The position numbers were made by a program, and so were the translations under genes. A stretch of DNA of 64,000 nucleotides from Ceratothoa steindachneri. Lineage: Eukaryota; Arthropoda; Malacostraca; Isopoda; Cymothoidae. Location: assembly GCA_963969495.1 (NCBI GenBank), contig OZ018320.1, forward strand, positions 77,676,313-77,740,312, given 5' to 3'. This document shows, piece by piece, positions 42,794-53,395 of the stretch. A model generated the notes under the pieces. The model was given only the letters and a program-made list of their open reading frames with translations, was not told the DNA's origin and ran no database searches. Numbering within the stretch: the first letter of the stretch is position 1; each line of letters opens with the position of its first letter.

Positions 42794-44407
42794 TGTGATA
42801 GAACGTGTTGAAGCTGCGTTTAATTTCAACTCCTATCCCGTATTATTTAAAACCACGATGCTGCCCACGTGCATCTTCGATTCGAGGCTTGGAGTCTTAT
42901 CTCAGCTACCGGATGCCAATGTTTAAACAAGGAGGTTATCGTCCCCCCGTTCGCCCCATACGCCGACCTCGCCAGATCGAGTTAGGCTTATGAACAGATA
43001 AGGCATTGTTCTCCGGCCCGGCTGTGCGTTCCCTCCAAGCTTTCACTCCATTTTCCCCCACGCCAAGGAGATGTCCTGGCTATTTATATGGAAACTTTAC
43101 CCCTAAGATCAGATTGGAGATCCAGATTTTCGTCGCGAAACATCACCACGACCCTCTCTCCCTTTGTGCGCCAAGGGACCTCGACCTCGAGATTCACCAT
43201 CACTTGTCCAGAAGGAGGATAATATTCCTTGAGTGCCAAAGGTTCGAGCCTTTCCGACGTCAAGTCCCCAAGGCTTCCCCCCCTGTTGTTCAAAGGAGAA
43301 CAGCATTAGAACAGCCATTATTCGTTTTGAGCCCTTCGCCAAGAAACGGTTCTCATCCCCCCCCCCCTGTTGTTCAAGGAGAACAGCATTAGAACAGCCA
43401 TTGTTCGTTTTGAGCCCTTCGCCAAGAAACGGTTCTCACCCCCCCCCCTGTTGTTCAAGGAGAACAGCATTAGAACAGCCATTGTTCGTTTTGAGCCCTT
43501 CGCCAAGAAACGGTTCTCATCCCCCCCTGTTGTTCAAGGAGAACAGCATTAGAACAGCCATTGTTCGTTTTGAGCCCTTCGCCAAGAAACGGTTCTCACC
43601 CCCCCCCCCTGTTGTTCAGAGGAGAACAACATTAGAACAGCCATTGTTCTTGAGCCCGTAGACAAGAGACGGTTCTCATCCTCCCCTTTGTTCAGAAGAG
43701 AACAACCTAGAACAGCCATTGTTCGTTTTGAGCCCTTCGCCAAGAAACGGTTCTCACCCCCCCTGTTGTTCAAAGGAGAACAACATTAGAACAGCCATTG
43801 TTCTTGAGCCCGTAGACAAGAGACGGTTCTCATCCCCCCTTTGTTCAGAAGAGAACAACCTAGAACAGCCATTGTTGTTCAAGCCGTTCGTCGAGAAACG
43901 GTTCTCCTTCCCAAGACGCCTCGTCAGGATCCTTTTATCCCCCCCTTCGGCTGGATCTCGCCAGCGGACCGAAACTCCTTTGCGCCACCTTCCACTGCAC
44001 CACTAGTGCCAAAGTTACGTAAGCCAAACTTCACCTTTGAGTATTGATCCCTTTTGTCAATTCTATCCTGTGCTTTAAATGGTTTATCGAACCATCCCAT
44101 CTCTTTAACTCTATATTTGTTTTACCTTTTTAAATCCTTTAAATCCTCGGATTAGCCCGAGTCTCCACGACCCCTTTCCATTCTGTTTATGTCAATATTT
44201 TCCGTTTTTGTGTATTGTTTATAGTTATTATTAATAAAACTCTATTTTATTAATGATAGCAATATTATTATCCTTGAGCTCAGTTCCACTTCTTAAGCAT
44301 ATCGAAGATACATAATATCGGCCGCCAGACAGTAACGCACTCTAAAGATAATTAAGGAAGTTCCCTCAACGAATAGATATATATGGTATCGTCGGGAGTC
44401 ATTCTAC

Positions 44408-44411
<4 letters not shown>
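42794..44411 (+). repeat. 5' LTR, 1618 bp
   Basis: Starts TGTGATAGAACG and ends TTCTACGACA. It contains an eight-unit tandem array (43285-43905). AATAAAACTC near 44235 could be the polyadenylation signal. Open frames across the array are by-products of the repeat and also occur in the other LTR. Confidence 0.95.
43285..43905 (+). repeat. Tandem array of eight 75-84-bp units in the LTR
   Basis: Unit starts at about 43285, 43369, 43450, 43529, 43611, 43688, 43765 and 43840. Each has a C6-10 tract, TGTTGTTCAAAGGAGAAC, GAACAGCCATTGTTC (stem GAACA/TGTTC) and AAACGGTTCTC. The GAGAAC near each unit start can pair with GTTCTC at its end. Units 6 and 8 are a shorter variant. The 3' LTR has the same eight units in the same variant order. 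Confidence 0.92.

Positions 44412-44497
<86 letters not shown>
44411..44497. repeat. (AT)n between the LTR and the probable primer site
   Basis: Alternating A/T begins at the last LTR base and runs to about 44497, where a primer binding site would normally sit. Confidence 0.97.
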
Positions 44498-44498
<1 letters not shown>

Positions 44499-44508
44499 TA
44501 TTTAAATT

Positions 44509-44528
44509 TGGTATCAGGTGTGTAAGGT
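44509..44528 (+). other. Possible displaced primer binding site
   Basis: TTTGGTATCAGGTGTGTAAGG after the (AT)n tract contains TGGTATCAGG, which resembles known TGGTATCAG primer sites. It is ~98 bp from the LTR end instead of 0-10 bp. Confidence 0.45.
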
Positions 44529-44821
44529 TTAACGCTATATCTTTGCAAACACTGGTCTCAGTCGAGTAAAGCATAGTGTTATTCGTTATAATAATAGAAT
44601 ATAGAAGTTCCCTTTTGTTTTAACGATTGCTATCCCCTTTTTTTTTAAACTTAAGAAGCTGGAGTAGCTCAAGGAACGGTTATAATAATTTGTTTGTGTT
44701 TTTTGTGATTTTAGTCAGTGGTTATTCAGATCGAGAAACCAAGTACGAATAGGTCAGTGCCCATATTTAGGTAGGCTAATTCTATAGAGGCATAATTCTT
44801 GTTGCAAGGAATTTTAGTTGG

Positions 44822-46456
44822 TTGACTAGTGCGCCCCCAAGTGCAAAGATGACTCAGTTTGAAATCTTTAAAGCGCAAGGAGAGTCCTGTGGACATTCCG
44901 GAAAAGAACTAATTGAGTACATTCAAGAGGAGCAAAGAAAAGAGGAAGAAAGAGAAAAACAAAGAAAAAAGGAAGAAAGAGAAATACAACGAGAAGAAAA
45001 AGAAAGAGTAATCCGACAAGAGGAACGAGAAAAAGAAAGAGAAAGAGAGGAACGGATAAGACAAGCTGAGCTTCAGATTGAATTAGCTCGGATTAAAGCA
45101 GAAGTTCAAAGAAAAAAGGTAGAAAAAGAAAGAGAAAGAGAGGAACGGGGAAGAGTAATCCAACGAGAAGAACGAGAAGGAAAAATACAACGAGAAGAAC
45201 GAGAAAAAGAAATCCAACGAGAAGAAAGAAGGACGGATTCGCGCCCCTTCCCAGGAAAGCTGACAAAGTTTCCGAGCCCCGTAAAACCCCAAAACTTCTT
45301 TCCCCAAAACCAACATCGGGACTCCAAACCTCCCGTTAAGACTTCTCCTCCATCTCTCTTCCCGAAGCGACCAATAATATGCTTCACCTTTGGTGTAGAA
45401 AACCACATGAGCTGGAATTGCCCCCAAAATTCTAGGCTTAAAAGCGGACCAGCCCACCAAGTTCACCAGATTAATGCAACCCCGGCTCCCCCGGTGGTGC
45501 AGACCCAAGCAGAAACTTCTCCCCCTCCGTCAGGCCACCACGTAAATTTTGTTTTTGGTAAAAGTTCATCGGGAACTTTGAAATATGAGGAGGGCAGCGT
45601 GGACAGCTGTCGAGTATCGACTCTCGTCAGGGACACAGGATGTACGTGTTTCATCGTGTCCGACGAACTCCTCCCAGTGGCCTCTAACCACGAAAAATTT
45701 GCGGTGGTACATGACCACCTTGGGCGGGCGAACCGATTCCCCGTCGCTAGATGTTACCTGCAGTGTCAATATTATAATGGCTGGGCTGAAGTCATTGTAG
45801 CACCCATACAATTCTGTTCCGTACTTATAGGACAGAGCCCCCAAGTAAGTTTCGACCCTGTGTTTCAGGCCGCCCTTCCTCAAGGCCGAGATAAGAAAGA
45901 AGCCCAGGAGCCCGTCCCCATCAGAACCCCGATACCGTCCGATTTCTCGAAGACCCCTAACCAGGACTTTAGGACGGCAAAAGAGGAGTGTGAATCACTA
46001 ACACCCTTAGGTGATAAGGCCCCAGACAAGGACACGGAGACTGTCCCTGGACCCCAAGAAAAAAAGAACCCCCAACGCGCCCATGGAGATACCTTCGTAG
46101 AACTGGACGAAGCATCGGCGCTTGAAGAGGATTGCCCCGCGGAGTCCCTTAATGTAATCCAGACAGTGTGCATCCAACCTGATGCCGATTACCCTCCTCC
46201 TTCCCTACCAGGCGAGTCTTTGGAACCCTCTGACCTGGATAGTGACGAGCAGCTGACACCACGTCAGAAGAGTCAGCTACAAGAACTAATTAAATGGAAT
46301 CACCATTTACCCACCCTATTAGCTCTTTTCGAGCAACTGCGTGAAAATGGCCTTACCATTGGCCCCAGCAAATGCCAGTTTGCCCACGAAACCATCAAAT
46401 ATTTGGGTTTCAAAATAGGACAAAACAAGTTAGGTCCCCACGAGAACAAGATTTAG
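44822..46456 (+). CDS. Gag/protease-like protein fused to RT thumb
   Basis: A 544-codon frame. The likelier start is MTQFEIFKAQGESCGHSGKE, nine codons in. Residues ~30-140 are an uninterrupted Glu/Arg/Lys coiled coil. A degenerate knuckle follows (CFTFGVENHMSWNC, first C-x2-C broken), then a retropepsin-like LVRDTGCTCFIVSDELLP with ANRFPVARCYLQC. A Pro/Glu-rich region leads to TPRQKSQLQELIKW, which joins directly to HLPTLLALFEQLRENGLTIG and GPSKCQFAHETIKYLGFKIG. The RT fingers and YxDD palm are thus absent by an in-frame deletion. A TAG ends the frame at 46454-46456 and homology continues in the same frame. Confidence 0.82.
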   Translation: MTSAPPSAKMTQFEIFKAQGESCGHSGKELIEYIQEEQRKEEEREKQRKKEEREIQREEKERVIRQEEREKEREREERIRQAELQIELARIKAEVQRKKVEKEREREERGRVIQREEREGKIQREEREKEIQREERRTDSRPFPGKLTKFPSPVKPQNFFPQNQHRDSKPPVKTSPPSLFPKRPIICFTFGVENHMSWNCPQNSRLKSGPAHQVHQINATPAPPVVQTQAETSPPPSGHHVNFVFGKSSSGTLKYEEGSVDSCRVSTLVRDTGCTCFIVSDELLPVASNHEKFAVVHDHLGRANRFPVARCYLQCQYYNGWAEVIVAPIQFCSVLIGQSPQVSFDPVFQAALPQGRDKKEAQEPVPIRTPIPSDFSKTPNQDFRTAKEECESLTPLGDKAPDKDTETVPGPQEKKNPQRAHGDTFVELDEASALEEDCPAESLNVIQTVCIQPDADYPPPSLPGESLEPSDLDSDEQLTPRQKSQLQELIKWNHHLPTLLALFEQLRENGLTIGPSKCQFAHETIKYLGFKIGQNKLGPHENKI

Positions 46457-47083
46457 GCAATCGCCGACATGCCCCTCCCGATTACAAAGAAGCCATTAAG
46501 ATCGATCCTAGGATCAGCTTCTTCCTATCAGCGATTTGTTCCGAATTTCGATGCAATTTCGGCCCCCCTATGCCCCCTTCAGGAAAAGAATTTGTCCGAT
46601 CGGTTACGTTGGAATGATGTCGCTGTTTCCCATTTTAATCAGCTCAAAAGTAAGTTCATTTCTGCCCCCATTTTTAAGTTGCCCAACCCGGAAAAATCCT
46701 TTGGGGTTAAGACCGACGTGATCAACGAGGGCATTGGAGGTGTACTCCTTCAATACGTGGATGACAGAACGAGTCATCCAGTTGCATATGCTAGTCGTCA
46801 ACTATTACCACGCGAAAAGAGATATGCCACTAGAGAAAAGAAAGCTCTATCAATTATCTGGGTCATAGACAAATTCAAGCTGTACTTGATATGTAAAGAA
46901 TTTCAAATAGGAACCGACCACCGTCCGTTAGCCTATATTAGGAATGTGAGACACTCAAACGGCCGCATCATGCGCTGGAGTTTACTCTTGCAAGAGTATC
47001 AGTTTAAAATAAATTAGATAAAAGGTTCCGATAACCAGGTCGCTGACGCACTCAGTAGGAATGCGTTACCGAATAGCGTAGAA
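46457..47083 (+). pseudogene. RT connection and RNase H
   Basis: Same frame as 44822-46456 after the TAG: AIADMPLPITKKPLRSILGS, ASSYQRFVPNFDAISAPLC, GVKTDVINEGIGGVLLQYV (RNase H first Asp), HPVAYASRQLLPREKRYATR (RNase H Glu), FQIGTDHRPLAYIRN (Asp), then a second TAG at 47015-47017 and IKGSDNQVADALSRNALP ending at TAA. The RNase H acidic residues appear intact. No integrase follows before the 3' LTR. Confidence 0.82.
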
Positions 47084-47497
47084 TAATTGTATTCATAGGA
47101 TTAGTATCTCCATGTAGGTATATACCGTCTTGTACGACTTAATTTAAGATTCTTTTGTAATATAATTAATTAATGTATATGTCTGAATTTTGTAACGCTC
47201 AATGTCTAATTTTCTTTTGTATGTATATATATTTGTTCTTATTAATTTACGTATAAATTATTTTGTCCCGCATGTACTAATTTTATATCATTTCATTGTT
47301 CCATGTTTTTTTTTTCTTTGATTAAGTTGTATTAAAGGTTATTTTCCCCTGTAATCTAAAGATCAAAATAATCATATGTATTGAGGTAATACTAGTTAGG
47401 TGCAGGAAGGTACGGTTGGTACAAGAAAACGAGTTCCCCACAACGGAGCTCTATCGTTGTCCCTTCTCTCTTTTTTTTCGAAGTGACAACTTCCCCT
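47084..47497. other. Non-coding interior where integrase would be
   Basis: AT-rich sequence without ORFs between the RNase H end and the polypurine tract. Confidence 0.6.
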
Positions 47498-47509
47498 GGA
47501 ATGGAGGGG
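47498..47509 (+). other. Polypurine tract
   Basis: GGAATGGAGGGG directly before the 3' LTR start TGTGATAG. Confidence 0.85.
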
Positions 47510-49121
47510 TGTGATAGAACGTGTTGAAGCTGCGTTTAATTTCAACTCCTATCCCGTATTATTTAAAACCACGATGCTGCCCACGTGCATCTTCGATTCG
47601 AGGCTTGGAGTCTTATCTCAGCTACCGGATGCCAATGTTTAAACAAGGAGGTTATCGTCCCCCCGTTCGCCCCATACGCCGACCTCGCCAGATCGAGTTA
47701 GGCTTATGAACAGATAAGGCATTGTTCTCCGGCCCGGCTGTGCGTTCCCTCCAAGCTTTCACTCCATTTTCCCCCACGCCAAGGAGATGTCCTGGCTATT
47801 TATATGGAAACTTTACCCCTAAGATCAGATTGGAGATCCAGATTTTCGTCGCGAAACATCACCACGACCCTCTCTCCCTTTGTGCGCCAAGGGACCTCGA
47901 CCTCGAGATTCACCATCACTTGTCCAGAAGGAGGACAATATTCCTTGAGTGCCAAAGGTTCGAGCCTTTCCGACGTCAAGTCCCCAAGGCTTCCCCCCCT
48001 GTTGTTCAAAGGAGAACAGCATTAGAACAGCCATTGTTCGTTTTGAGCCCTTCGCCAAGAAACGGTTTTCATCCCCCCCTGTTGTTCAAGGAGAACAGCA
48101 TTAGAACAGCCATTGTTCGTTTTGCGCCCTTCGCCAAGAAACGGTTCTCACCCCCCCCTGTTGTTCAAGGAGAACAGCATTAGAACAGCCATTGTTCGTT
48201 TTGAGCCCTTCGCCAAGAAACGGTTCTCATCCCCCCCTGTTGTTCAAGGAGAACAGCATTAGAACAGCCATTGTTCGTTTTGAGCCCTTCGCCAAGAAAC
48301 GGTTCTCACCTCCCCCCCTGTTGTTCAGAGGAGAACAACATTAGAACAGCCATTGTTCTTGAGCCTGTAGACAAGAGACGGTTCTCATCCCCCCCCTTTG
48401 TTCAGAAGAGAACAACCTAGAACAGCCATTGTTCGTTTTGAGCCCTTCACCAAGAAACGGTTCTCACCCCCCCTGTTGTTCAAAGGAGAACAACATTAGA
48501 ACAGCCATTGTTCTTGAGCCCGTAGACAAGAGACGGTTCTCATCCCCCCTTTGTTCAGAAGAGAACAACCTAGAACAGCCATTGTTGTTCAAGCCGTTCG
48601 TCGAGAAACGGTTCTCCTTCCCAAGACGCCTCGTCAGGATCCTTTTATCCCCCCCCTTCGGCTGGAGCTCGCCAGCGGACCGAAACTCCTTTGCGCCACC
48701 TTCCACTGCACCACTAGTGCCAAAGTTACGTAAGCCAAACTTCACCTTTGAGTATTGATCCCTTTTGTCAATTCTATCCTGTGCTTTAAATGGTCTATCG
48801 AACCATCCCATCTCTTTAACTCTATATTTGTTTTACCTTTTTAAATCCTTTAAATCCTCGGATTAGCCCGAGTCTCCACGACCCTTTCCATTCTGTTTAT
48901 GTCAATATTTTCCGTTTTTGTGTATTGTTTATAGTTATTATTAATAAAACTCTATTTTATTAATGATAGCAATATTATTATCCTTGAGCTCAGTTCCACT
49001 TCTTAAGCATATCGAAGATACATAATATCGGCCGCCAGACAGTAACGCACTCTAAAGATAATTAAGGAAGTTCCCTCAACGAATAGATATATATGGTATC
49101 GTCGGGAGTCATTCTACGACA
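47510..49121 (+). repeat. 3' LTR, 1612 bp, with the eight-unit array
   Basis: Partner of 42794-44411. The array runs 48001-48615. Differences are mainly C-tract lengths and single substitutions. It ends TTCTACGACA before TATAC. Confidence 0.95.
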
Positions 49122-49263
49122 TATACCAACAAGAGGTACCAATATATTAGATCTAGTACTTTCAAAGGAAGATAATTTATTTCAGGAATTGACTGTCGGG
49201 GAAGTATTGTGAAATAGTGATCATCAAATATGGGGGATTATGGAAAACTCAAAAACTTGCTGA

Positions 49264-51254
49264 TGTAGCACTGCACCACTCTCTGCAGTACTCTCAAGTT
49301 AAATAATTATAACTATATATCTTTCTCTATCAAATGAACTCGAGCGGAGTGAGAAGAGTTCAACCAATATGTATATATATCTCCAAAATAAAGGTCATTT
49401 AGTGTAATAATTATAATTATTTAATAAGCTATTGGACCTCCTTTCGATAGAATTATAGCTCTCATCCTATCTGTCATTGATTCTACAAGCTTTTGCATCT
49501 TCTGTAGCTTCAATTTTGGCCACAATTCCAGCAGCCTAGACCCAAATCGTTCAATGATGATGGAAGAGGTGATGAGGCACGCAGCAACCTTTCAAGCTCA
49601 TCCCATAAATTCTCGATGGGATTTAAATTTGGGCACTGTGGTGGCCACTCAATATGCCGAAATGATCCCTCATGCTGGGTGAACCAATCTTTGACGATGT
49701 TAGACAGGTAGATGCGCGCATTATCCTCTTGAAATATTCCAGGGCCATTAGGAAAAGAAAAGTCCATTGAGGGGTGAACTTGATCGTCCAGGATCTGCAA
49801 TTACTCGCGGGAGTTCATCTTGTTGCTGCAGAGGGTTGCAGATCCATGTCCAGACAATCAAACTACCTCCAGATGCCTTCACGGATGGGACGATGCATGA
49901 TGGACCCAATGCTTCATGAGGTTCTCGCCATACTCTAATACACGCATCACTCTCAAAGAGGGTAAACCTAGATTCTTCGGACCACATGACACGTTTCCAT
50001 TCCTCTACACTCCAGTTTTTATGTTCTTTGACGAACTGAAGTTTTTTTTTCGATTTGTTGCAGTCACTAGTGATTTCCTGATTGAAGCGCAGCTGCGTAC
50101 ATGCATTTTTTTCAGTTCACGACGCATAGCTTTCGTTTAAATCGTTTTTGGACTTTCATAGAATATGCTGGTTAACTGCTGTGTCGAGCAACGCCGATTT
50201 TTCTTGACCAAACGCTTCAAGGAGCGCCTGTCTCTTTCGTCAAGAATTTGATGCCTACCACATTTGCTACGAGATGAACCAACTTCGTCTTTTTTGTGTC
50301 CAGCGTGCAATTGTTCTATGTATAGTCCTCATTCCTATACCTGTTGCTGTAGAGATATCACGTGTTGATTTGCCACATTCATGGAAGGCAACGATGCGTC
50401 TTTGATCAAAATGTGTAATGTCTTTTCCACGCATCTTCATTCTTGCAGCTCCTGTAAAAATTAGGACACTTATAACATCTATATTAGGTGGTAACTAAGC
50501 TAGAGACACTATTGAATGTTGCTATATAGGTTTACTCTAAACTAAAGGATTCTGAAACAAATTAGTAACAAAAACATACAATGTATCAAAATTCACTGAA
50601 CTACCTTTATTTTGGCCAGCCTGTGTATATCCCAATGTAACTGGAACTTAATTTATAATTTCTTTAAAATGGTAAAATAAACTATCTTAAAATGTTTTCT
50701 AACAATATTGGAACTGCCTGTATCCAAACCTTTCTCAGCGCCACTGCTATTCGTTTCCGCGCTTCCATCCACAAAGGTTTGAACATTCAAAGTGTTCCAC
50801 AATTCAGGTCTGTAAATTCATATCACGTGAGAGTAGTGATATTTATTTTTTGTTACAGAACCTCAATTTATCATACAATTTGTGATCCTTTAAATTGCAT
50901 TACTAAATTTATATATATTAACAATTCTCTTTAATCCTTAATGTCTCTCTCTTTCACATCATTCTCGCGTTTTCTACCACTTTTGTATCTTGTATTGTAT
51001 CCAATCAATTATCTCTTTGTGTTATTCTCTTACTAAACTAATTAACTTTTATCGTAAAATTCTCTGTTAATTCTTAAATACAATTTATCTTTTGTATCTC
51101 GTTGTATTTTATCCATTCCCGTGATTCTACCTTCACCCACGCCGCGCATCAGACCTAAAACCTCCAAACAATACAATAATTCACTTCACAATTTTATGGT
51201 GGATGGTATTATGTTTGCTATCTAGGTTTAGTAACATAATAACCACTATCAGCA
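49264..51254. mobile_element. TG...CA insertion, possible solo LTR hosting a Tc1
   Basis: Begins TGTAGCACTGCACC and ends ACTATCAGCA between TGCTGA direct repeats. Without the Tc1-like element inside (49373-50625) about 740 bp of non-coding sequence remain. TG...CA ends plus a 6-bp duplication fit a solo LTR. No second copy occurs in the window, so the class is unproven. Confidence 0.5.
49373..50625 (-). mobile_element. Tc1-like DNA transposon, broken transposase
   Basis: The right end reads inward CACAGGCTGGCCAAAATAAAGG. The left end shares CCAAAATAAAGG with a degraded outer part. Minus-strand transposase pieces: GKDITHFDQRRIVAFHE with GKSTRDISTATGI (DNA-binding region, 50300-50440), WSEESRFTLFESDACIRVWR (49748-49987) and FQEDNARIYLSNIVKDWF with PNLNPIENLWDELERLL (49510-49800). 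The second Asp and final Glu of the DDE triad are kept. The first site reads WSEES where WSDES is usual. Frameshifts separate the blocks. Confidence 0.88.
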
Positions 51255-51345
51255 TGCTGAGTCTGGCTAACTGGGATGTAAAATTTAGTGGTAAGAATAC
51301 TTTCGAGATTTGGAATACTATCAAGGCTATATTAACGTAGTCCAA

Positions 51346-53325
51346 CTTCTCCCGCTTAGCTGAGGAAACTTCACGATTTTTGAGAACCGGAGCGTCCACA
51401 TGTTGCTGGAGTAAATGAAGTTATGGACTTCGTTGAGCGTCTGAAGGGCGAGTTTCACTTCTTTCATGTCGCATGCCTTGGTCAGCACCAGGTTCACTCG
51501 GTGATTAAAGCAGTGGATCGGTTTGGTGAGTAGGTATTGCTCCATAATGATGGCCGTACAACCTTTGAACTTTCCCATCATGACACTCGCTCCGTCGAAG
51601 CCTAAGCCCCAGCAGCTTGATATGTTCAAACCAAGGTCATGTACGGTGCGAATGAGAAGTTGGGCCAGGCCTTCACCGGTGAGGTTCTCAGCATGGAGGA
51701 AAGTGAGAAAGTCCTCCTTGATTTCCTCTTCGACGTGTCGAAGGATAATGGGGGCTTGCTCCTTCCCGAGGCGTCCGTGGTCTCGTCTATTAACACTGCG
51801 AATACACCTGACACTCCGGCTAAGACCTCTTCCAGCACCAATCGACCTGTAAATCGAAATATGATTATGGTGACACGTGCTCATAATGTCAAAATAGTAT
51901 AAATTCTACTTTTGGAATAAGTGACCTATTTTTTGGACATAAGTTGCAGTGTCACACACCTGTGATATCGATCAGCTCGTTCTGAATGATTTTGCTAATG
52001 AGAGTGGAGTTGATTTGGCTGGCTAAGCTGGTGAGTAGGCGGCTGACGTCGGCATCTCATCCATGGGCTCGATAACGCAGAAGCGCTCTGAAGACTCCTT
52101 TTCCCGTTTTTCTCGGAATAGAGAGGTTCAATGGACTGTCTTCTTGATGCTCACAGAGAGACATCATATTTCGTCCAAAGAAGAGGATGCTCTCCATGAT
52201 CGGAACCAACAGGCGCCGGTTGGTCGTGATTTGATGTCTTCTTCGCCTGTAACATGGTGTTGACAGCCCCCGTCGGGTTTCGCAAAGTGTCCACAAAGCC
52301 CCTCCATTTTCGCCATGGCTCTCGCGTGATATCCGTGCTTATTGTGACTGCTGAGCAGTTCGGTGGATTTTTTTAACCTTCACATCAGCTTTAACACAAA
52401 GGTGCCGACCCTATGGTCTCCAACTCAACCCGTATTTCCGCCAAACAGCAAACATGCAATGCAGTATCCACCCTCGTTCAGCAAATAGTACTTCAGCTAG
52501 GGGTATGTGATGCACCAACTTGGTTGGAATCGCCTCTTATGACCACCTTCTTCAATGAAGGATAGCGATTCGACAGGCGGACCAGTCTGGTTGATTAAGG
52601 CCCCTTTCTCGGAGTCTGTGGCCGCATTGTCCCCAATAAAGTTGGCAACGTCTTCTGGAGCTTCGGTGAGTGTCAATGTGCCATTCGATAAAAAGAGAAG
52701 TGTGTTCCTTGCCCTCCTTCTCCTCATGGTGAGATTCAGCTTCGCTGTCGGATCTACAGGCTGTCGATATCGAAGTGCTTGGCTGTTGCTCCAGCTCATT
52801 GACATCACGTTCGTAATCATCACTCGTCTTGGCCACTTTGGTCTCGAAGAACGAGGTGATCTTCATATCGCCGGCTCGCTTCATGGTAAACGCCCTGTGA
52901 ATGAGAGGGAACTAATGCATCAGATGGAAAATCTCAGCCGTTCCCATCAGACTATATCCGTAACAATATATAATAAAAAAATCACTTACTTTGCACTGCT
53001 GTGTTTCAGAGAGAGGATGACGCGGAGATGATGCTGGTGTAGTTGCAAGGGGAGAGAGAGAGGATGCTGGAATTAGTTCCGAAAGCGAAAGATGCCAGGG
53101 AGCACATGCCCAGCTCAGGCCAGCTGACAAAGAACAGAAGGCCCAGCCGTGTAAGTCAGGATGCGTGATCCGACTGGCCAGCGAGTCAAGCGAACGCGCC
53201 GTGTGTCCGCCGTGACCCAAGTCACGAGGTGCCAACTCGAGAAGAGATGAAAGCCAGGCACACTCTATGGAATTTCCCCTGGTCATGAACCACACCCCTC
53301 CTGGATCCGCCCCTAATTCTAGGTT
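51346..53325 (-). pseudogene. DUF4371-type hAT transposase, with an intron
   Basis: Sense order on the minus strand: possible terminus GGGGCGGATCCAGGAGGG (about 53300-53318), start MKRAGDMKITSFFETKVAK (52884), a zinc-finger-like region (52300-52490), NRRLLVPIMESILFFGRNMM with FRALLRYRAHG (52057-52296), NELIDIT, an intron (51847-51959, GT...AG), VLEEVLAGVSGVFAVLIDET with DETTD, then LGFDGASVMMGKFKGC and HCFNHRVNLVLTKACDMKEV (51327-51884, shifted frame). The order and motifs match DUF4371/ZMYM1-like hAT proteins. The C-terminal dimerisation block is missing. Frameshifts and stops are present. Confidence 0.8.
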
Positions 53326-53395
53326 ATTTAAAGAAGGTTTATAAAGTATTGTAGTGGCTCTTTAGAAGATATATTTTAGATAATGTAGTTGGGAG

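Larger units (their letters stand above)
42789..49126 (+). mobile_element. Recent 6.3-kb LTR retrotransposon, non-autonomous
   Basis: LTRs at 42794-44411 and 47510-49121 are almost identical over ~1.6 kb, so the insertion is recent. TATAC duplications lie at 42789-42793 and 49122-49126. The interior encodes a gag/protease-like protein, the end of RT, and RNase H, but no RT catalytic core and no integrase. Gypsy affinity follows from the RT-RNase H order and sequence. It would need enzymes in trans. Confidence 0.92.
49127..51345 (+). pseudogene. CR1 endonuclease fragment split by an insertion
   Basis: 49127-49263 encodes PTRGTNILDLVLSKEDNLFQ, ELTVGEVL, then NSDHQI-like and GDYGKLKNLL-like words of the CR1 ORF2 endonuclease. 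51255-51335 resumes with LANWDVKFSGKNTFEIWNTI, the next part of the same domain. TGCTGA occurs at both edges (49258-49263 and 51255-51260). The coding pieces are plus strand and truncated at both ends. Confidence 0.75.

Noticed and set aside
43285..43905. CRISPR-like regular repeat spacing
   Set aside because: The whole units repeat with no unique spacers, the array lies in both LTRs of a retrotransposon, and the context is eukaryotic.
43006..44047. Open frames with repeated PSPRNGSHPP-like peptides in the LTRs (also 47722-48758)
   Set aside because: They follow the 75-84-bp tandem array, shift frame with C-tract length, and also appear on the opposite strand. There is no sign of a protein under selection.
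44822..45240. Host coiled-coil protein gene
   Set aside because: The Glu/Arg-rich frame continues into a retropepsin-like and RT-thumb sequence and is bracketed by LTRs with target duplications.
45083..45508. Minus-strand frames rich in Phe and Ser opposite the gag
   Set aside because: They are the antisense of the Glu/Lys/Arg-rich coiled coil.
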